A stretch of DNA of 64,000 bases from positions 1 through 64,000 of the forward strand of contig CAZCVI010000031.1 in NCBI GenBank assembly GCA_964502145.1, read 5' to 3'. Both the position numbers and the translations under genes were made by a program. Each line of letters begins with the position of its first letter. The stretch's first letter is position 1. Below, one piece after another: positions 40,038 to 48,212 of this stretch. Origin of the DNA: CAZCVI01 sp964502145. GTDB lineage: Bacteria; Acidobacteriota; Aminicenantia; UBA2199. The notes beneath the pieces were generated by a model that was not told the origin of the DNA, searched no databases, and saw only the letters and a list, made by a program, of their open reading frames with translations.

Positions 40038-42533
40038 ATGAATAGAATATATATTTATTATAGTCATGAGGATGAAGCGTGGAAAAATCGCTTGGTAGAT
40101 CACTTTCGACGTTTGGAAATGGAGGGTCAACTTTCCTTCTGGACTGATCAAAGGATACCTGCTGACGCGCCATTGGATATGGTATCAGAAGAGGCCAAGG
40201 TGGAAACCAGGATAGTCCTCTTGCTGATTTCTGTTGATTTTCTATATTCTGACCTTATTATTAAAAAAGTAATCCCGGAGCTGCTGGAACGAAGGGTAAA
40301 AGACGGGTTACGAATAATTAGCCTTTTGGTTAGACCTTGTACATGGCGCAGTATTGAATGGTTGAACAAATTACCAATGTACCCGCAAGATGGCACACCA
40401 CTTGCTTTACATGCTCCCTTTGACAGGGATATGGAATTAGCGAATTTTGTCTCTGAAGTAAAAACGATTTATTCGCAATATGAAGAACAAATCTCGGAGC
40501 CTACCTTTCCCGCCTCTTCCCTTGCAAAGGCAACATTTGATTTGAGCAATCCCGTGTTTAATGTACAATATCGTCCCAAAAGAGAGGGTTTGGTGGGACG
40601 GGAAAACGCACTAAACAAAGTACGGCAGCAATTATTAACAGGAAAACCCACCGCCATTGGTCACACTGTGGCGTTTCAGGGTCTGGGTGGTTTGGGTAAA
40701 ACCCAATTGGCCGTGGATTATGCTTACAGGTTTCGAGATGAATATCCCAACGGCGTCATCTGGTTTAATGCTGACCAGGACATTGATGCCCAATTGATTC
40801 AAATAGCCAAACAGGCCAAATGGATTTCCCCGGATTCCAAACATGAGGATATTTTAGCCGTAGCTAAACAACGTATTAAAACGTGGTCCCAATGCCTAAT
40901 CATCTTTGACAATGTCGAGAATCAGGAAACTATTAAGGATTATTTTCCCGTGGTGGACGCGAAGCCGCACTTGCTGGCCACCAGCCGCACTGTTCAATTA
41001 GGATTTGTGTCGATTGCCATCGACTTGTTGAATGAGGAACAATCCCTACAACTTCTTTTTAAAGAATCGGCCCGCAACATGGATACGTTATCAGAAGCAG
41101 AAAAAAAAGCAGCCAGAGAAATTGCCATTGCCATGGATGGTTTGCCGTTGGCCATTGAAATCGCCGGTGCTTATTTAAACCAAATCCCCGGTTGCACTTT
41201 CAGCAACTACCAATCCATGTTGACCGACAATTTTAATCAGGTTATGGCTGGCGATCTGCTTTTTAGTTTAACACAGCATGAGCGGAATCTCTTTCATACT
41301 CTCCAAGTGAGTCAACCCGTTTTTAAGCAAGCGCCTTTGTTGCCAGAAATTTTGGACCTTTTGGCCTGGAGTGGCAGTGCATTTATGGGCATTTCTCTGA
41401 TGGCCACCATTCTGGATAAAAAGGAAGGAAATTTGATGTTTTCTTTGCAAATGGGGCTTAAGTTACGAATTCTACATAAAGCTTCAGAAGGAGAGCGGTA
41501 TGATATCCATCGTTTGGTACGCAAGGTCCACCAGGAGCAATTCCCTCTTGAAGACAGAATCCCTTGGGTCAAAGCGGTTTGTGTACGCTTGGGCAATTGG
41601 TTTGAGGAAAGAAGGCAAGAATTAACCAACTTACCGATTTATGAAGCTGAAATCGACCATCTGAAAGAGTGGTTGTCGCATGTCACCCCTCATTCGGATG
41701 AACAAACCGCCCGGTTGATTTGGCTCTTAGCATACCCGCTATATCATTGGGGAAAATATAAGGAAACCCATCAATGCGTGTTAATCGCCTTTGGTTTGCT
41801 GGAGAAATTGCCGGATGTTGACCCAAAATTGAAAGCCAATGTTCTTAGTGATCTTGGGACCACTTATGGTCTTTTGGGGAATTACCAAGAAGCGCTGAAG
41901 TATCAAAAACAGGCTTTGGAGATTCGGCGGCAACTATTTGGAGAACTACATCCTGATACAGCAACATCATTCAATAATGTTGGAAGCATCTATGGTGATA
42001 TGGGGAATCATAAAGAAGCGCTGAAATATCAAGAACAGGCGTTGGAGATTCTGCGGCAACTATTTGGAGAACAACATCCAAATACAGCAACAATTATCAC
42101 TAATGTTGGAAGCACCTATGATAATTTAGGGAACCATAAAGAAGCACTGAAGTATCACGAACAGGCGTTGGCGATTCAGCGACAACTCTTGGGTGAGCAA
42201 CATCCAGATACCGCCTTATCTCTCCATAAAATCGGATATACCTACGGGGATTTAGGAAAACTTATTGAGGCGTTTCATTTTTCTAAACAAGCGTATAATA
42301 TCCGTTCCCAAATTCTTGGAGAACAACATCCTAATACCGCTTCATCACTTTACTATTCTGCTTTTTTCCAAATGAAGCTTAAGCAGTTCAAAGATGCATA
42401 CCAACAGGTGAAAGCCTATTTAAAAAATCTGCCGGTGGATCATCCTGGGCACGATAAACTAACTGCATTATTGCAGCAGATAGACCGAGAGAGCGTTAAG
42501 GCTGGGTTCAGGGCGCCTTCGAAAAAAAGATGA
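40038..42533 (+). CDS. TIR-NB-ARC-TPR protein (NLR-like STAND NTPase)
   Basis: 831 residues, 17 nt after the HNH-like gene and in the same operon; no Shine-Dalgarno is evident. A TIR domain (1-150) has IYIYYSHEDEAW, LSFWTDQRIPAD, IVLLLISVDFLYS and the putative NADase Glu in VIPELLERR. An NB-ARC module follows: Walker A GLGGLGKTQLA (214-224), Walker B CLIIFDNVEN, LLATSRT and GLPLAIEIAGAYL (about 368). After a winged-helix region with DIHRLVRKVHQEQ come at least four 42-residue kinesin-light-chain-type TPRs (about 608-790; GNHKEALKYxEQALEI, LFGEQHPDTA). The layout matches plant NLRs and bacterial Avs/bNACHT-like sensors: TPRs sense, NB-ARC oligomerises, TIR destroys NAD. The TPRs are near-identical, suggesting fast repeat turnover. 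The gene tail is duplicated at 43.4 kb. Confidence 0.88.
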   Translation: MNRIYIYYSHEDEAWKNRLVDHFRRLEMEGQLSFWTDQRIPADAPLDMVSEEAKVETRIVLLLISVDFLYSDLIIKKVIPELLERRVKDGLRIISLLVRPCTWRSIEWLNKLPMYPQDGTPLALHAPFDRDMELANFVSEVKTIYSQYEEQISEPTFPASSLAKATFDLSNPVFNVQYRPKREGLVGRENALNKVRQQLLTGKPTAIGHTVAFQGLGGLGKTQLAVDYAYRFRDEYPNGVIWFNADQDIDAQLIQIAKQAKWISPDSKHEDILAVAKQRIKTWSQCLIIFDNVENQETIKDYFPVVDAKPHLLATSRTVQLGFVSIAIDLLNEEQSLQLLFKESARNMDTLSEAEKKAAREIAIAMDGLPLAIEIAGAYLNQIPGCTFSNYQSMLTDNFNQVMAGDLLFSLTQHERNLFHTLQVSQPVFKQAPLLPEILDLLAWSGSAFMGISLMATILDKKEGNLMFSLQMGLKLRILHKASEGERYDIHRLVRKVHQEQFPLEDRIPWVKAVCVRLGNWFEERRQELTNLPIYEAEIDHLKEWLSHVTPHSDEQTARLIWLLAYPLYHWGKYKETHQCVLIAFGLLEKLPDVDPKLKANVLSDLGTTYGLLGNYQEALKYQKQALEIRRQLFGELHPDTATSFNNVGSIYGDMGNHKEALKYQEQALEILRQLFGEQHPNTATIITNVGSTYDNLGNHKEALKYHEQALAIQRQLLGEQHPDTALSLHKIGYTYGDLGKLIEAFHFSKQAYNIRSQILGEQHPNTASSLYYSAFFQMKLKQFKDAYQQVKAYLKNLPVDHPGHDKLTALLQQIDRESVKAGFRAPSKKR

Positions 42534-42757
42534 AGTTCGTATGTTAAGAATTTAGGTGGCGAGGAAGCTCAGCCACGAAAAGCGCTACGCGCAGCGAACA
42601 AGTCGCTACGCGCCATTCGATTATTACTCAAAAGAACCTCTATTGACGAATATCATGGTAAAGTGGGGTTTGAAATCCTGGGGACGCCCGTGCTCTCAAC
42701 GCTCGCTTTTGAAAAAGCGCTGCAAAACTTTTAAAATTCATTTTCTTGTTTTTGAAG
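42534..42757. other. Palindrome-rich gap after the TIR operon
   Basis: No gene is supported. CGCTACGCGC words (42583-42592, 42604-42613) and a hairpin CGCTTTT/AAAAGCG (42704-42719) followed by CGCTGCAAAACTTTT are present. Both word types recur beyond the toxin-antitoxin pair (43322-43351 and 43527-43540). Confidence 0.6.
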
Positions 42758-42786
42758 TTGTTTTTTGGGAATAAGGAGGTTATAAT
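42758..42786 (+). promoter_or_regulatory. Promoter of the toxin-antitoxin pair, TTGTTT-N17-TATAAT
   Basis: TTGTTT (42758-42763) and TATAAT (42781-42786) are 17 bp apart. The antitoxin ATG is 19 nt past the -10 box and has AGGAGG, so this transcript has a short normal leader. Confidence 0.75.
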
Positions 42787-42805
42787 ATAAGAGTCAGGAG
42801 GACAA

Positions 42806-42991
42806 ATGCAGATTGCGAATATTAAAGAGGATGCTCGACGCATAGTTGACCATCTACCCGAACAAGCAACTTGGGACGATTTGATGTACAAAATATATGT
42901 TCGACAAGCTATTGAAGCAGGACTTGAAGACAGCAAAGCCGGTCGCACGACAGATGTCTCTGAAGTTCGCAAAAAATTCGGGCTTAATTGA
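42806..42991 (+). CDS. Antitoxin of a ParE/RelE-type pair
   Basis: A 61-residue protein starting at ATG 42806 with AGGAGG four nt upstream. The sequence (LPEQATWDDLMYKIYVRQAIEAGLEDSKAGR, broken here into known blocks) is that of the small helical antitoxins that accompany ParE-type toxins: a start helix, a WDDLMYKIYVR helix and a GRTTDVSEV tail. It should bind and neutralise the next gene product and repress the shared promoter. Stop and toxin start overlap as TGATG. Confidence 0.85.
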   Translation: MQIANIKEDARRIVDHLPEQATWDDLMYKIYVRQAIEAGLEDSKAGRTTDVSEVRKKFGLN

Positions 42992-43299
42992 TGATTGTTC
43001 ACTGGACTGAAACAGCTCAAGATCACATAACAGCCATTTTTGAATATATTGCTTTGGATTCACTTGAATATGCCAAAAGAATAGTAGATGGTTTAACCAA
43101 ACGAACTCAACAAATCGGAGACTTTCCCTATTCCGGGAGGGTCGTTCCTGAATTTGAAAAAGAAAAGGTGAGGGAAGTCATCGAAGGACCATACCGGATC
43201 ATATATTTCATAAAACCCCAACAAATCGAGATACTGGCCGTTCTCCATGGAGATCGCCATATTAGCCCCAATTGCCGGGCCTTTTTACCAGAATCATAA
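42991..43299 (+). CDS. ParE/RelE-family toxin
   Basis: A 102-residue toxin starting at ATG 42991, sharing one base with the antitoxin stop. Motifs of the fold are present: VHWTETAQDHITAIFEYIA, FPYSGRVVPEF, VREVIEGPYRIIYFI and VLHGDRH. Relatives either poison gyrase (ParE) or cut ribosome-bound mRNA (RelE), and the SGR...REVIEGPYRI pattern is nearer to ParE. The pair lies between two 30-bp direct repeats and between the intact and orphan tails of the TIR-NB-ARC-TPR gene. Confidence 0.88.
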   Translation: MIVHWTETAQDHITAIFEYIALDSLEYAKRIVDGLTKRTQQIGDFPYSGRVVPEFEKEKVREVIEGPYRIIYFIKPQQIEILAVLHGDRHISPNCRAFLPES

Positions 43300-43362
43300 A
43301 CCTACCTTGCCTCCACTGGTTCGCTTTTAAAAAAAGCGCGGCAAAACTTTTGGAGCATAGGT

Positions 43363-43485
43363 CAGGCTATTTTAAAAAATCTGCCTCTTGATCATCCTGA
43401 GCACGGTAGTCTAAATGAATTATTGCAGCAGATAGACCGAGAGAGCGTTAAGGCTGGGTTCAGGGCGCCTTCAAAAATAAAATGA
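43363..43485 (+). pseudogene. Orphan 3' end of a TIR-NB-ARC-TPR gene
   Basis: Forty codons ending QQIDRESVKAGFRAPSKIK-stop copy the last residues of the gene at 40038 (there ...RAPSKKR-stop). DNA identity is complete over about 40 bases around CAGATAGACCGAGAG and falls off upstream, where the N-terminal side is missing. The downstream non-coding GCGAGGAAGC and GCTACGCGCCATTCG words are copied too (to about 43545). It is a remnant of a second family member or of a tandem duplication. Confidence 0.85.
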
Positions 43486-43599
43486 GGCTAAGAAGTTAGG
43501 CGGCGAGGAAGCCCTACCACGAAAGGCGCTACGCGCCATTCGCTTGTAACCGGAAAGAAACTCGTGCAATTCGGAGTTCTTGGAAACAGTTGAATGAAA

Positions 43600-43649
43600 T
43601 AATGCGCCAGGATGGCGCGTCTACGTAGACGCGCCATCCTGGCGCATTA
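43600..43649. repeat. Perfect 50-bp palindrome
   Basis: TAATGCGCCAGGATGGCGCG followed by TCTAC is mirrored without any central loop about 43624/43625, each arm being 25 bp. It shares GCGTCTAC/GTAGACGC with the inner arms of the element at 19834-19903, where the words are GTAGACGCGACATCCCTG and ATGCCGCGTCTAC. Confidence 0.95.
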
Positions 43650-43877
43650 ATAAGCGGCGAAAACATGGCCTTGGATAGAATTTCTGGCGAGTTTCTGGGA
43701 AGCCATTTTATTTGGTTATTGAAAAAACAAAATAGTAAGGATATTTGGAAAACGAGATTGCTTTACTGGTCATGACTGCGGTAGTGGTTTCCGGGGACGT
43801 AGTAGACAACAATTAAACACCTGCCAAAAGACAGAGGAAAACCAGTAAAGAATTGAGCAGGCTATAGGAAAGAATTC

Positions 43878-44295
43878 TGAAATGATAGACTATGATTCGA
43901 CAAACTATCAGCGATAACTTTCAAAAGCATCAGCGATGGTATTCGAAAGCATCAGCGATGGTTTTCAATATCATCAGCGATGGTTTTCGAAAGCATCAGT
44001 GATGGTTTTCGAAAGCATCAGCGATGGTTTTCAAAAGCATCAGCGATGGTTTTCAAAAGCATCAGTGATGGTTTCCAAAAGCATCAGCGATGGTATTCGA
44101 AAGCATCAGTGATGGTTTTCGAAAGCATCAGCGATGGTTTTCAAAAGTATCAGTGATGGTTTTCAAAAGCATCAGCGATGGTTTTCGAAAGCATCAGCGA
44201 TGGTTTCCAAAAGCATCGGTGATGGTTTTCGAAAGCATCGGTGATGGTTTTCAAAAGCATCAGTGATGGTTTATGAAATGATCGGTGATAAAGTG
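43878..44295. repeat. 22-bp tandem dyad array (16 good units plus decayed edges)
   Basis: Sixteen units of 22 bp run without a break from 43922 to 44273, each with ATCAGCGAT, ATCAGTGAT or ATCGGTGAT in the same place. Edge units in register are decayed (43878: ATAGACTAT; 43900: ATCAGCGAT; 44274: ATCGGTGAT). Units differ mainly at CGAAAG or CAAAAG and at the last base. After the array stands AGGTTAGAATTTAAAAG, the same flank as after the array at 1-176. Confidence 0.95.
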
Positions 44296-44928
44296 GATAG
44301 ATATAGGTTAGAATTTAAAAGTGATAAGGAAGAATCCCAAAATTCCCGCCTTACACTGGAAACATTAACACTTGATATACAGAGAACCCCTGCTTCAACT
44401 ATTGTTCACTGCCAAACAACACCCCTTCCATAAGAATTTTATTTAAGTTTTGCCGGGAAGTCCACTCACGCCTCCACGAAGAACATTGATAACAAACGGT
44501 TTTAGAAAATAATTGCTTAAGTGCCTCAAATTTCCCCTTTAAATGGAAGCAATGGTTGGTGCGTTTATGTGGGAGATCGTTGAAATTTAAGCCATTTAAA
44601 TAGATCGCCCCAAAAACATGAATTACTCAATGTTTTGGCCCTTTAGGCCGACATTTGCCGCCGGGCTTTGGCAAAATTAAACACTCAAAGCCCGGATAAC
44701 GCCTCTTTTTTCGACTAACCCCTAGTTCCAGAAAACTATTATTTTTGTCAATCTAAACCCAACCATGGCATGCCATCTAAATAAATATCTCCCCGTTCTT
44801 CTATTCCCATACTTCCCATAATTCGCATACTTCCCATAATTCCCAAGCATCCCATTCTTCCCATTACCATGGCAGTGGATTAAGGTTGGTTTTGCAGGCC
44901 ATTTATTTCAACAAAAACAGCTTTTTTA
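44296..44928. other. Gene-free stretch with hairpin and CCCAT-rich tract
   Basis: No gene is supported. A stem CCGGGCTTTG / CAAAGCCCGG (44661-44670 with 44686-44695) is followed on the plus strand by CTCTTTTTT and could stop transcripts from the left. At 44797-44865 a pyrimidine-rich tract repeats TTCCCAT words, much like one arm of the MITE-like element at 62.9 kb. Confidence 0.55.
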
Positions 44929-47877
44929 TTATTTAATGGCTCCCCCCTTGCGCCGCTTAACCCAACGCCATATCTCACCCACCCACAAGACCATCGAAGT
45001 ACCTCCGATAATACTCACCCACTCACTCAAAGAAAGGGGCTCGGTACGGAAAAACGCACCGCCAAACTGCACAATCAATACCTGACTGAAAACAATCAAT
45101 ATGGCAATGGCAATAAATCCTTTATTTTTCAAGATATTGGCAAAGGCGGAAAGACCAACACCCAAACACCGGGCATTAAAGAGGTTCCAAAACTGCAACA
45201 TCACAAAGATCGTGAAAAATACGGAAAGCTCGTGGATGGTGATCACCCCATCCCGTTTAATGTAAAAAAGGAACCCCACCAAAAAGATCAAGAAAATAGG
45301 TGCGACAGTAAAAATATTTTTGGCCATTGTTCTTGAAACGATAAAGTCCGAGGACTTTCGCGGTGGACGATCCATGACGCTCCAATGCGGCGGTTCCGAA
45401 GCCAACGCCAAAGCGGCAAAAGTATCCATGATCAAATTGATCCATAACATCTGCGTCACTGTCAGCGGCAGTTTCACCCCGATAAAAGGCCCCAACAAGG
45501 CTATCGCCAACGCGATCACATTGATCGTCAACTGAAAGAGAATAAAACGCTGAATGTTTTCATACAACGAACGCCCCCACATCACACCATTGACAATACT
45601 GTTAAAAGAGTCATCCAACAGGATGATATCACTGGCCTCCTTGGCTACGGATGTACCTGTTTTCCCCATGGCCAATCCGACATTGGCATAATTAAGCGCC
45701 GGGGCATCATTGGTCCCGTCACCCGTTACCGCCACGATATGACCATTCTTTTGCAGCAATTTCACCAGCCGTAATTTATCTAAAGGCCGCGCCCGGGAAA
45801 GCACTTTTAATCGAAGTGCGGCTTGTTCTGCATCGGTATCGTTTAATTTTTCAAAGTCACTGCCAATTAAATATAAATCGTCGTTGTCCCCCTCCTGATA
45901 AAGCTCGATCTGCCGGGCGATTTCCTTGGCGGTTACCGGGTTGTCGCCCGTAACTATTTTAACCATAATACCCGCTTTCTGACAGGTTTTAATCGCTTCT
46001 GGCACGTCCGGGCGAACCGGATCAATAATCGCCATGAAACCCAACCATATCATCTTATGGGTTAATTCGCCAATATCAACCCCCTCATGATTTTTAGGCC
46101 CCTCACGATAGGCAAAGGCCAACGTGCGCATGCCCCGCGCTTGAAAACTCTTCAGCTCCGCTCTTATTTGGGTTTTATGGGTTTCATCCAGCGGCTCGGT
46201 GGCCGTTTCCGTCAACACGCTGGTGCAGCGATTCAATACGATTTCAGGCGCACCTTTGACGTGCAGAATCAAATACTCCCCAGGATGAGTTTTCCCCAGC
46301 GTGGCCATATATTTACGTTCCGTGGAGAAGGTCCATTGATACACGACATGGAAATGGGACCTGTGATGCGCATAATTGATCCCCAACGTATCCAACCACA
46401 ACAACAACGCCCCTTCCGTGGGATTGCCAAGCGGCACGGGATTGTGCCGGGATTTCCGATCTAAATTCGCCGTGGTATTGGCGGCAATGGCTTCAATAAT
46501 CAAATTTTCAATGGCACCGGGATTATCCTTGTCAAAGGGTTTATCCTTTAACGCGGAAAAATGACTCTCATGGACGCGCATTTCATTCATGGTTAATGTT
46601 CCCGTTTTATCCGAACAGATCACCGTGGCCGCGCCTATGGTTTCGCAGGCATGCATTTTGCGCACGAGGTTATTGGCCTGGGTCATCTTGCGCATACTAT
46701 AGGCCAAACTCAAGGTCACGCTCATGGCCAATCCTTCGGGCACAGCTACGACAATGATGGTCACCGCAATCATGAAGTAACTGAGAAAACTACGCAACAC
46801 CAGTTCGGGCATCCATTCTGCCGGAGTAGCGGGGAGGAATTTGAATAGATAGCCGGCACCCAGTCCCAGGATAAAAATCCCCAGTCCCAGGCCCGTGATT
46901 TTCAACCATCCCCGGATTCCTGTTTTTTTTAACCAGAGTGGTCGTTCTTTCTTTTTCCCAGCCAGTTCCAGGCCATCGTAAATCATGGGCAACCACACCC
47001 GGATTAACGCTGCAATAATGCTGAGTTTAAGAATGGCCACAAAATACCATTGCTGGGAGTTCAGGACGAGTTCGCCAGTCAGGATGTCGCGTAACAACAG
47101 GGCAATATATACCAGCCCGGCGACGCTAAACCCCACCACGCCGATCCATTTGCTCAGTCGGGCCAATTGGATATTAAGCGGCGTTTCTTCCGATGTTTCT
47201 TCAGCCGCAGAGCGAGCCGCTTTACCGATTTCAGAGGCATCGCCGATCGTGGTCACGCGCATCAAGCCATGACCATCCATCACCAATGTGCCCCGGCACA
47301 ATTGGTTCATCGGGTAAGCGGTTTCATGGTGGGATGGTTTTTCATCGTTTTTTAGGGGTCGTTTGCGAACCGGTAGCGATTCGCCGGTTAAGCTGGATTC
47401 ATTAACTTGTAGAGAGACCGCTTCGATGACCTCACCATCGGCGGGGATTTCTTCGCCCAGTTCCACCAGTACCAGATCGCCCACGACCAGTTCTTTTTTA
47501 GGGATAGTGGTGAAATTGCTATCGCGGATGACATTGATGGGTATATCGTCATTGACTTGGTTGAGAATGTCAAATTCTTTATTGGCTTTAAATTCGTTTA
47601 GGAAGGCCAGGGTAGTGGCCAGGAGGATAGCTATAATGATGCCCAGTCCTTCGGCGTAATGGCCATCGGCAATACCCACGCCAATGGCGATAAATGCCGC
47701 GATGATTAATATTCTGATGATTGGGTCATCGAATTTTTTCAGTAGAAGTTTCCACCACGGCTCACGTTGAGGTGGTGTTAAGATATTGACCCCGTATTTT
47801 AGGCGGCTGGCTTCTATTTCTGGTGCAGTCAGCCCTTTATGTTGTGATGTGATTTGTTTTTCGTTTGTAGTACTCAT
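44929..47877 (-). CDS. P-type Ca2+-transporting ATPase (P2 type)
   Basis: A 982-residue cation pump. ATG at 47877 follows GGAGG. All landmarks are seen: A-domain TGES (SSLTGESLPV), M4 motif VAVPEGLAMSV (P-E-G-L of P2A/P2B calcium pumps), phosphorylated Asp423 in CSDKTGTLTMNE, KGAPE nucleotide site, and hinge VTGDGTNDAPAL. M5 and M6 carry TINVIALAIALLGPF and LMWINLIMDTFAALALASEPP (split across residues), as in calcium/plasma-membrane pumps. About ten membrane helices are present. It exports Ca2+, energised by ATP. The gene stands alone between repeat-rich stretches. Confidence 0.92.
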   Translation of the reverse strand: MSTTNEKQITSQHKGLTAPEIEASRLKYGVNILTPPQREPWWKLLLKKFDDPIIRILIIAAFIAIGVGIADGHYAEGLGIIIAILLATTLAFLNEFKANKEFDILNQVNDDIPINVIRDSNFTTIPKKELVVGDLVLVELGEEIPADGEVIEAVSLQVNESSLTGESLPVRKRPLKNDEKPSHHETAYPMNQLCRGTLVMDGHGLMRVTTIGDASEIGKAARSAAEETSEETPLNIQLARLSKWIGVVGFSVAGLVYIALLLRDILTGELVLNSQQWYFVAILKLSIIAALIRVWLPMIYDGLELAGKKKERPLWLKKTGIRGWLKITGLGLGIFILGLGAGYLFKFLPATPAEWMPELVLRSFLSYFMIAVTIIVVAVPEGLAMSVTLSLAYSMRKMTQANNLVRKMHACETIGAATVICSDKTGTLTMNEMRVHESHFSALKDKPFDKDNPGAIENLIIEAIAANTTANLDRKSRHNPVPLGNPTEGALLLWLDTLGINYAHHRSHFHVVYQWTFSTERKYMATLGKTHPGEYLILHVKGAPEIVLNRCTSVLTETATEPLDETHKTQIRAELKSFQARGMRTLAFAYREGPKNHEGVDIGELTHKMIWLGFMAIIDPVRPDVPEAIKTCQKAGIMVKIVTGDNPVTAKEIARQIELYQEGDNDDLYLIGSDFEKLNDTDAEQAALRLKVLSRARPLDKLRLVKLLQKNGHIVAVTGDGTNDAPALNYANVGLAMGKTGTSVAKEASDIILLDDSFNSIVNGVMWGRSLYENIQRFILFQLTINVIALAIALLGPFIGVKLPLTVTQMLWINLIMDTFAALALASEPPHWSVMDRPPRKSSDFIVSRTMAKNIFTVAPIFLIFLVGFLFYIKRDGVITIHELSVFFTIFVMLQFWNLFNARCLGVGLSAFANILKNKGFIAIAILIVFSQVLIVQFGGAFFRTEPLSLSEWVSIIGGTSMVLWVGEIWRWVKRRKGGAIK

Positions 47878-47967
47878 ACTAGTTAATTCCTCCAGTTCAA
47901 AATGTCGAACCTATTCATTGTAATCTATTCATCTATTATACTTTTTTTTGCAAGAAATGTCTATTGG

Positions 47968-48149
47968 CTGGATTCACCGTCACGTTTTAAAAAGAGCCAC
48001 GGATAACCGTGGCAAGCTGGACTATCTGGACTTACTGGACTATCTGGACACGCTTAAAAAATCACAGGTTTTGTGAAGTCCAGTTAGTCCAGAATGTCCT
48101 TTATGTCCAGATAGTCCAGTTTTTTCTGCTACTTTGACGGTGAATCCAG
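47968..48149. mobile_element. MITE-like element, CTGGATTCACCGTCA ends
   Basis: Perfect 15-bp terminal inverted repeats (47968-47982 with 48135-48149) enclose 182 bp. Near the left end is a hairpin GCCACGG/CCGTGGC. The core is a large imperfect palindrome built from GGACTATCTGGACTTACT-like words on one arm (about 48013-48047) and their complements (about 48078-48120) on the other. No coding capacity. Related elements lie at 62874-63033 and 63038-63196, and a lone end at 52011. Confidence 0.8.
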
Positions 48150-48164
48150 GAAGTATTGTCTTTC

Positions 48165-48193
48165 TTGTTTATGATTGTTGAGTATGCTATAAT
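48165..48193 (+). promoter_or_regulatory. Promoter TTGTTT-N17-TATAAT
   Basis: TTGTTT (48165-48170) and TATAAT (48188-48193) are 17 bp apart, starting 16 bp after the end of the MITE-like element. The leader to ATG 48213 is about 13 nt and includes AGGTG. Confidence 0.75.
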
Positions 48194-48212
48194 TAGGACT
48201 AGGTGAAAGCAA

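Noticed and set aside
42556..42774. 72-residue frame after the NLR gene
   Set aside because: It is made of the palindromic CGCTACGCGC and CGCTTTT/AAAAGCG repeats that recur at 43.3-43.5 kb without an open frame.
43878..44295. CRISPR array
   Set aside because: The 22-bp units are contiguous with no spacers, and no cas gene is in the window.
44661..44695. Terminator of the P-type ATPase gene
   Set aside because: The hairpin is more than 230 nt past the stop and its T-rich side is on the opposite strand, so it does not fit that gene.
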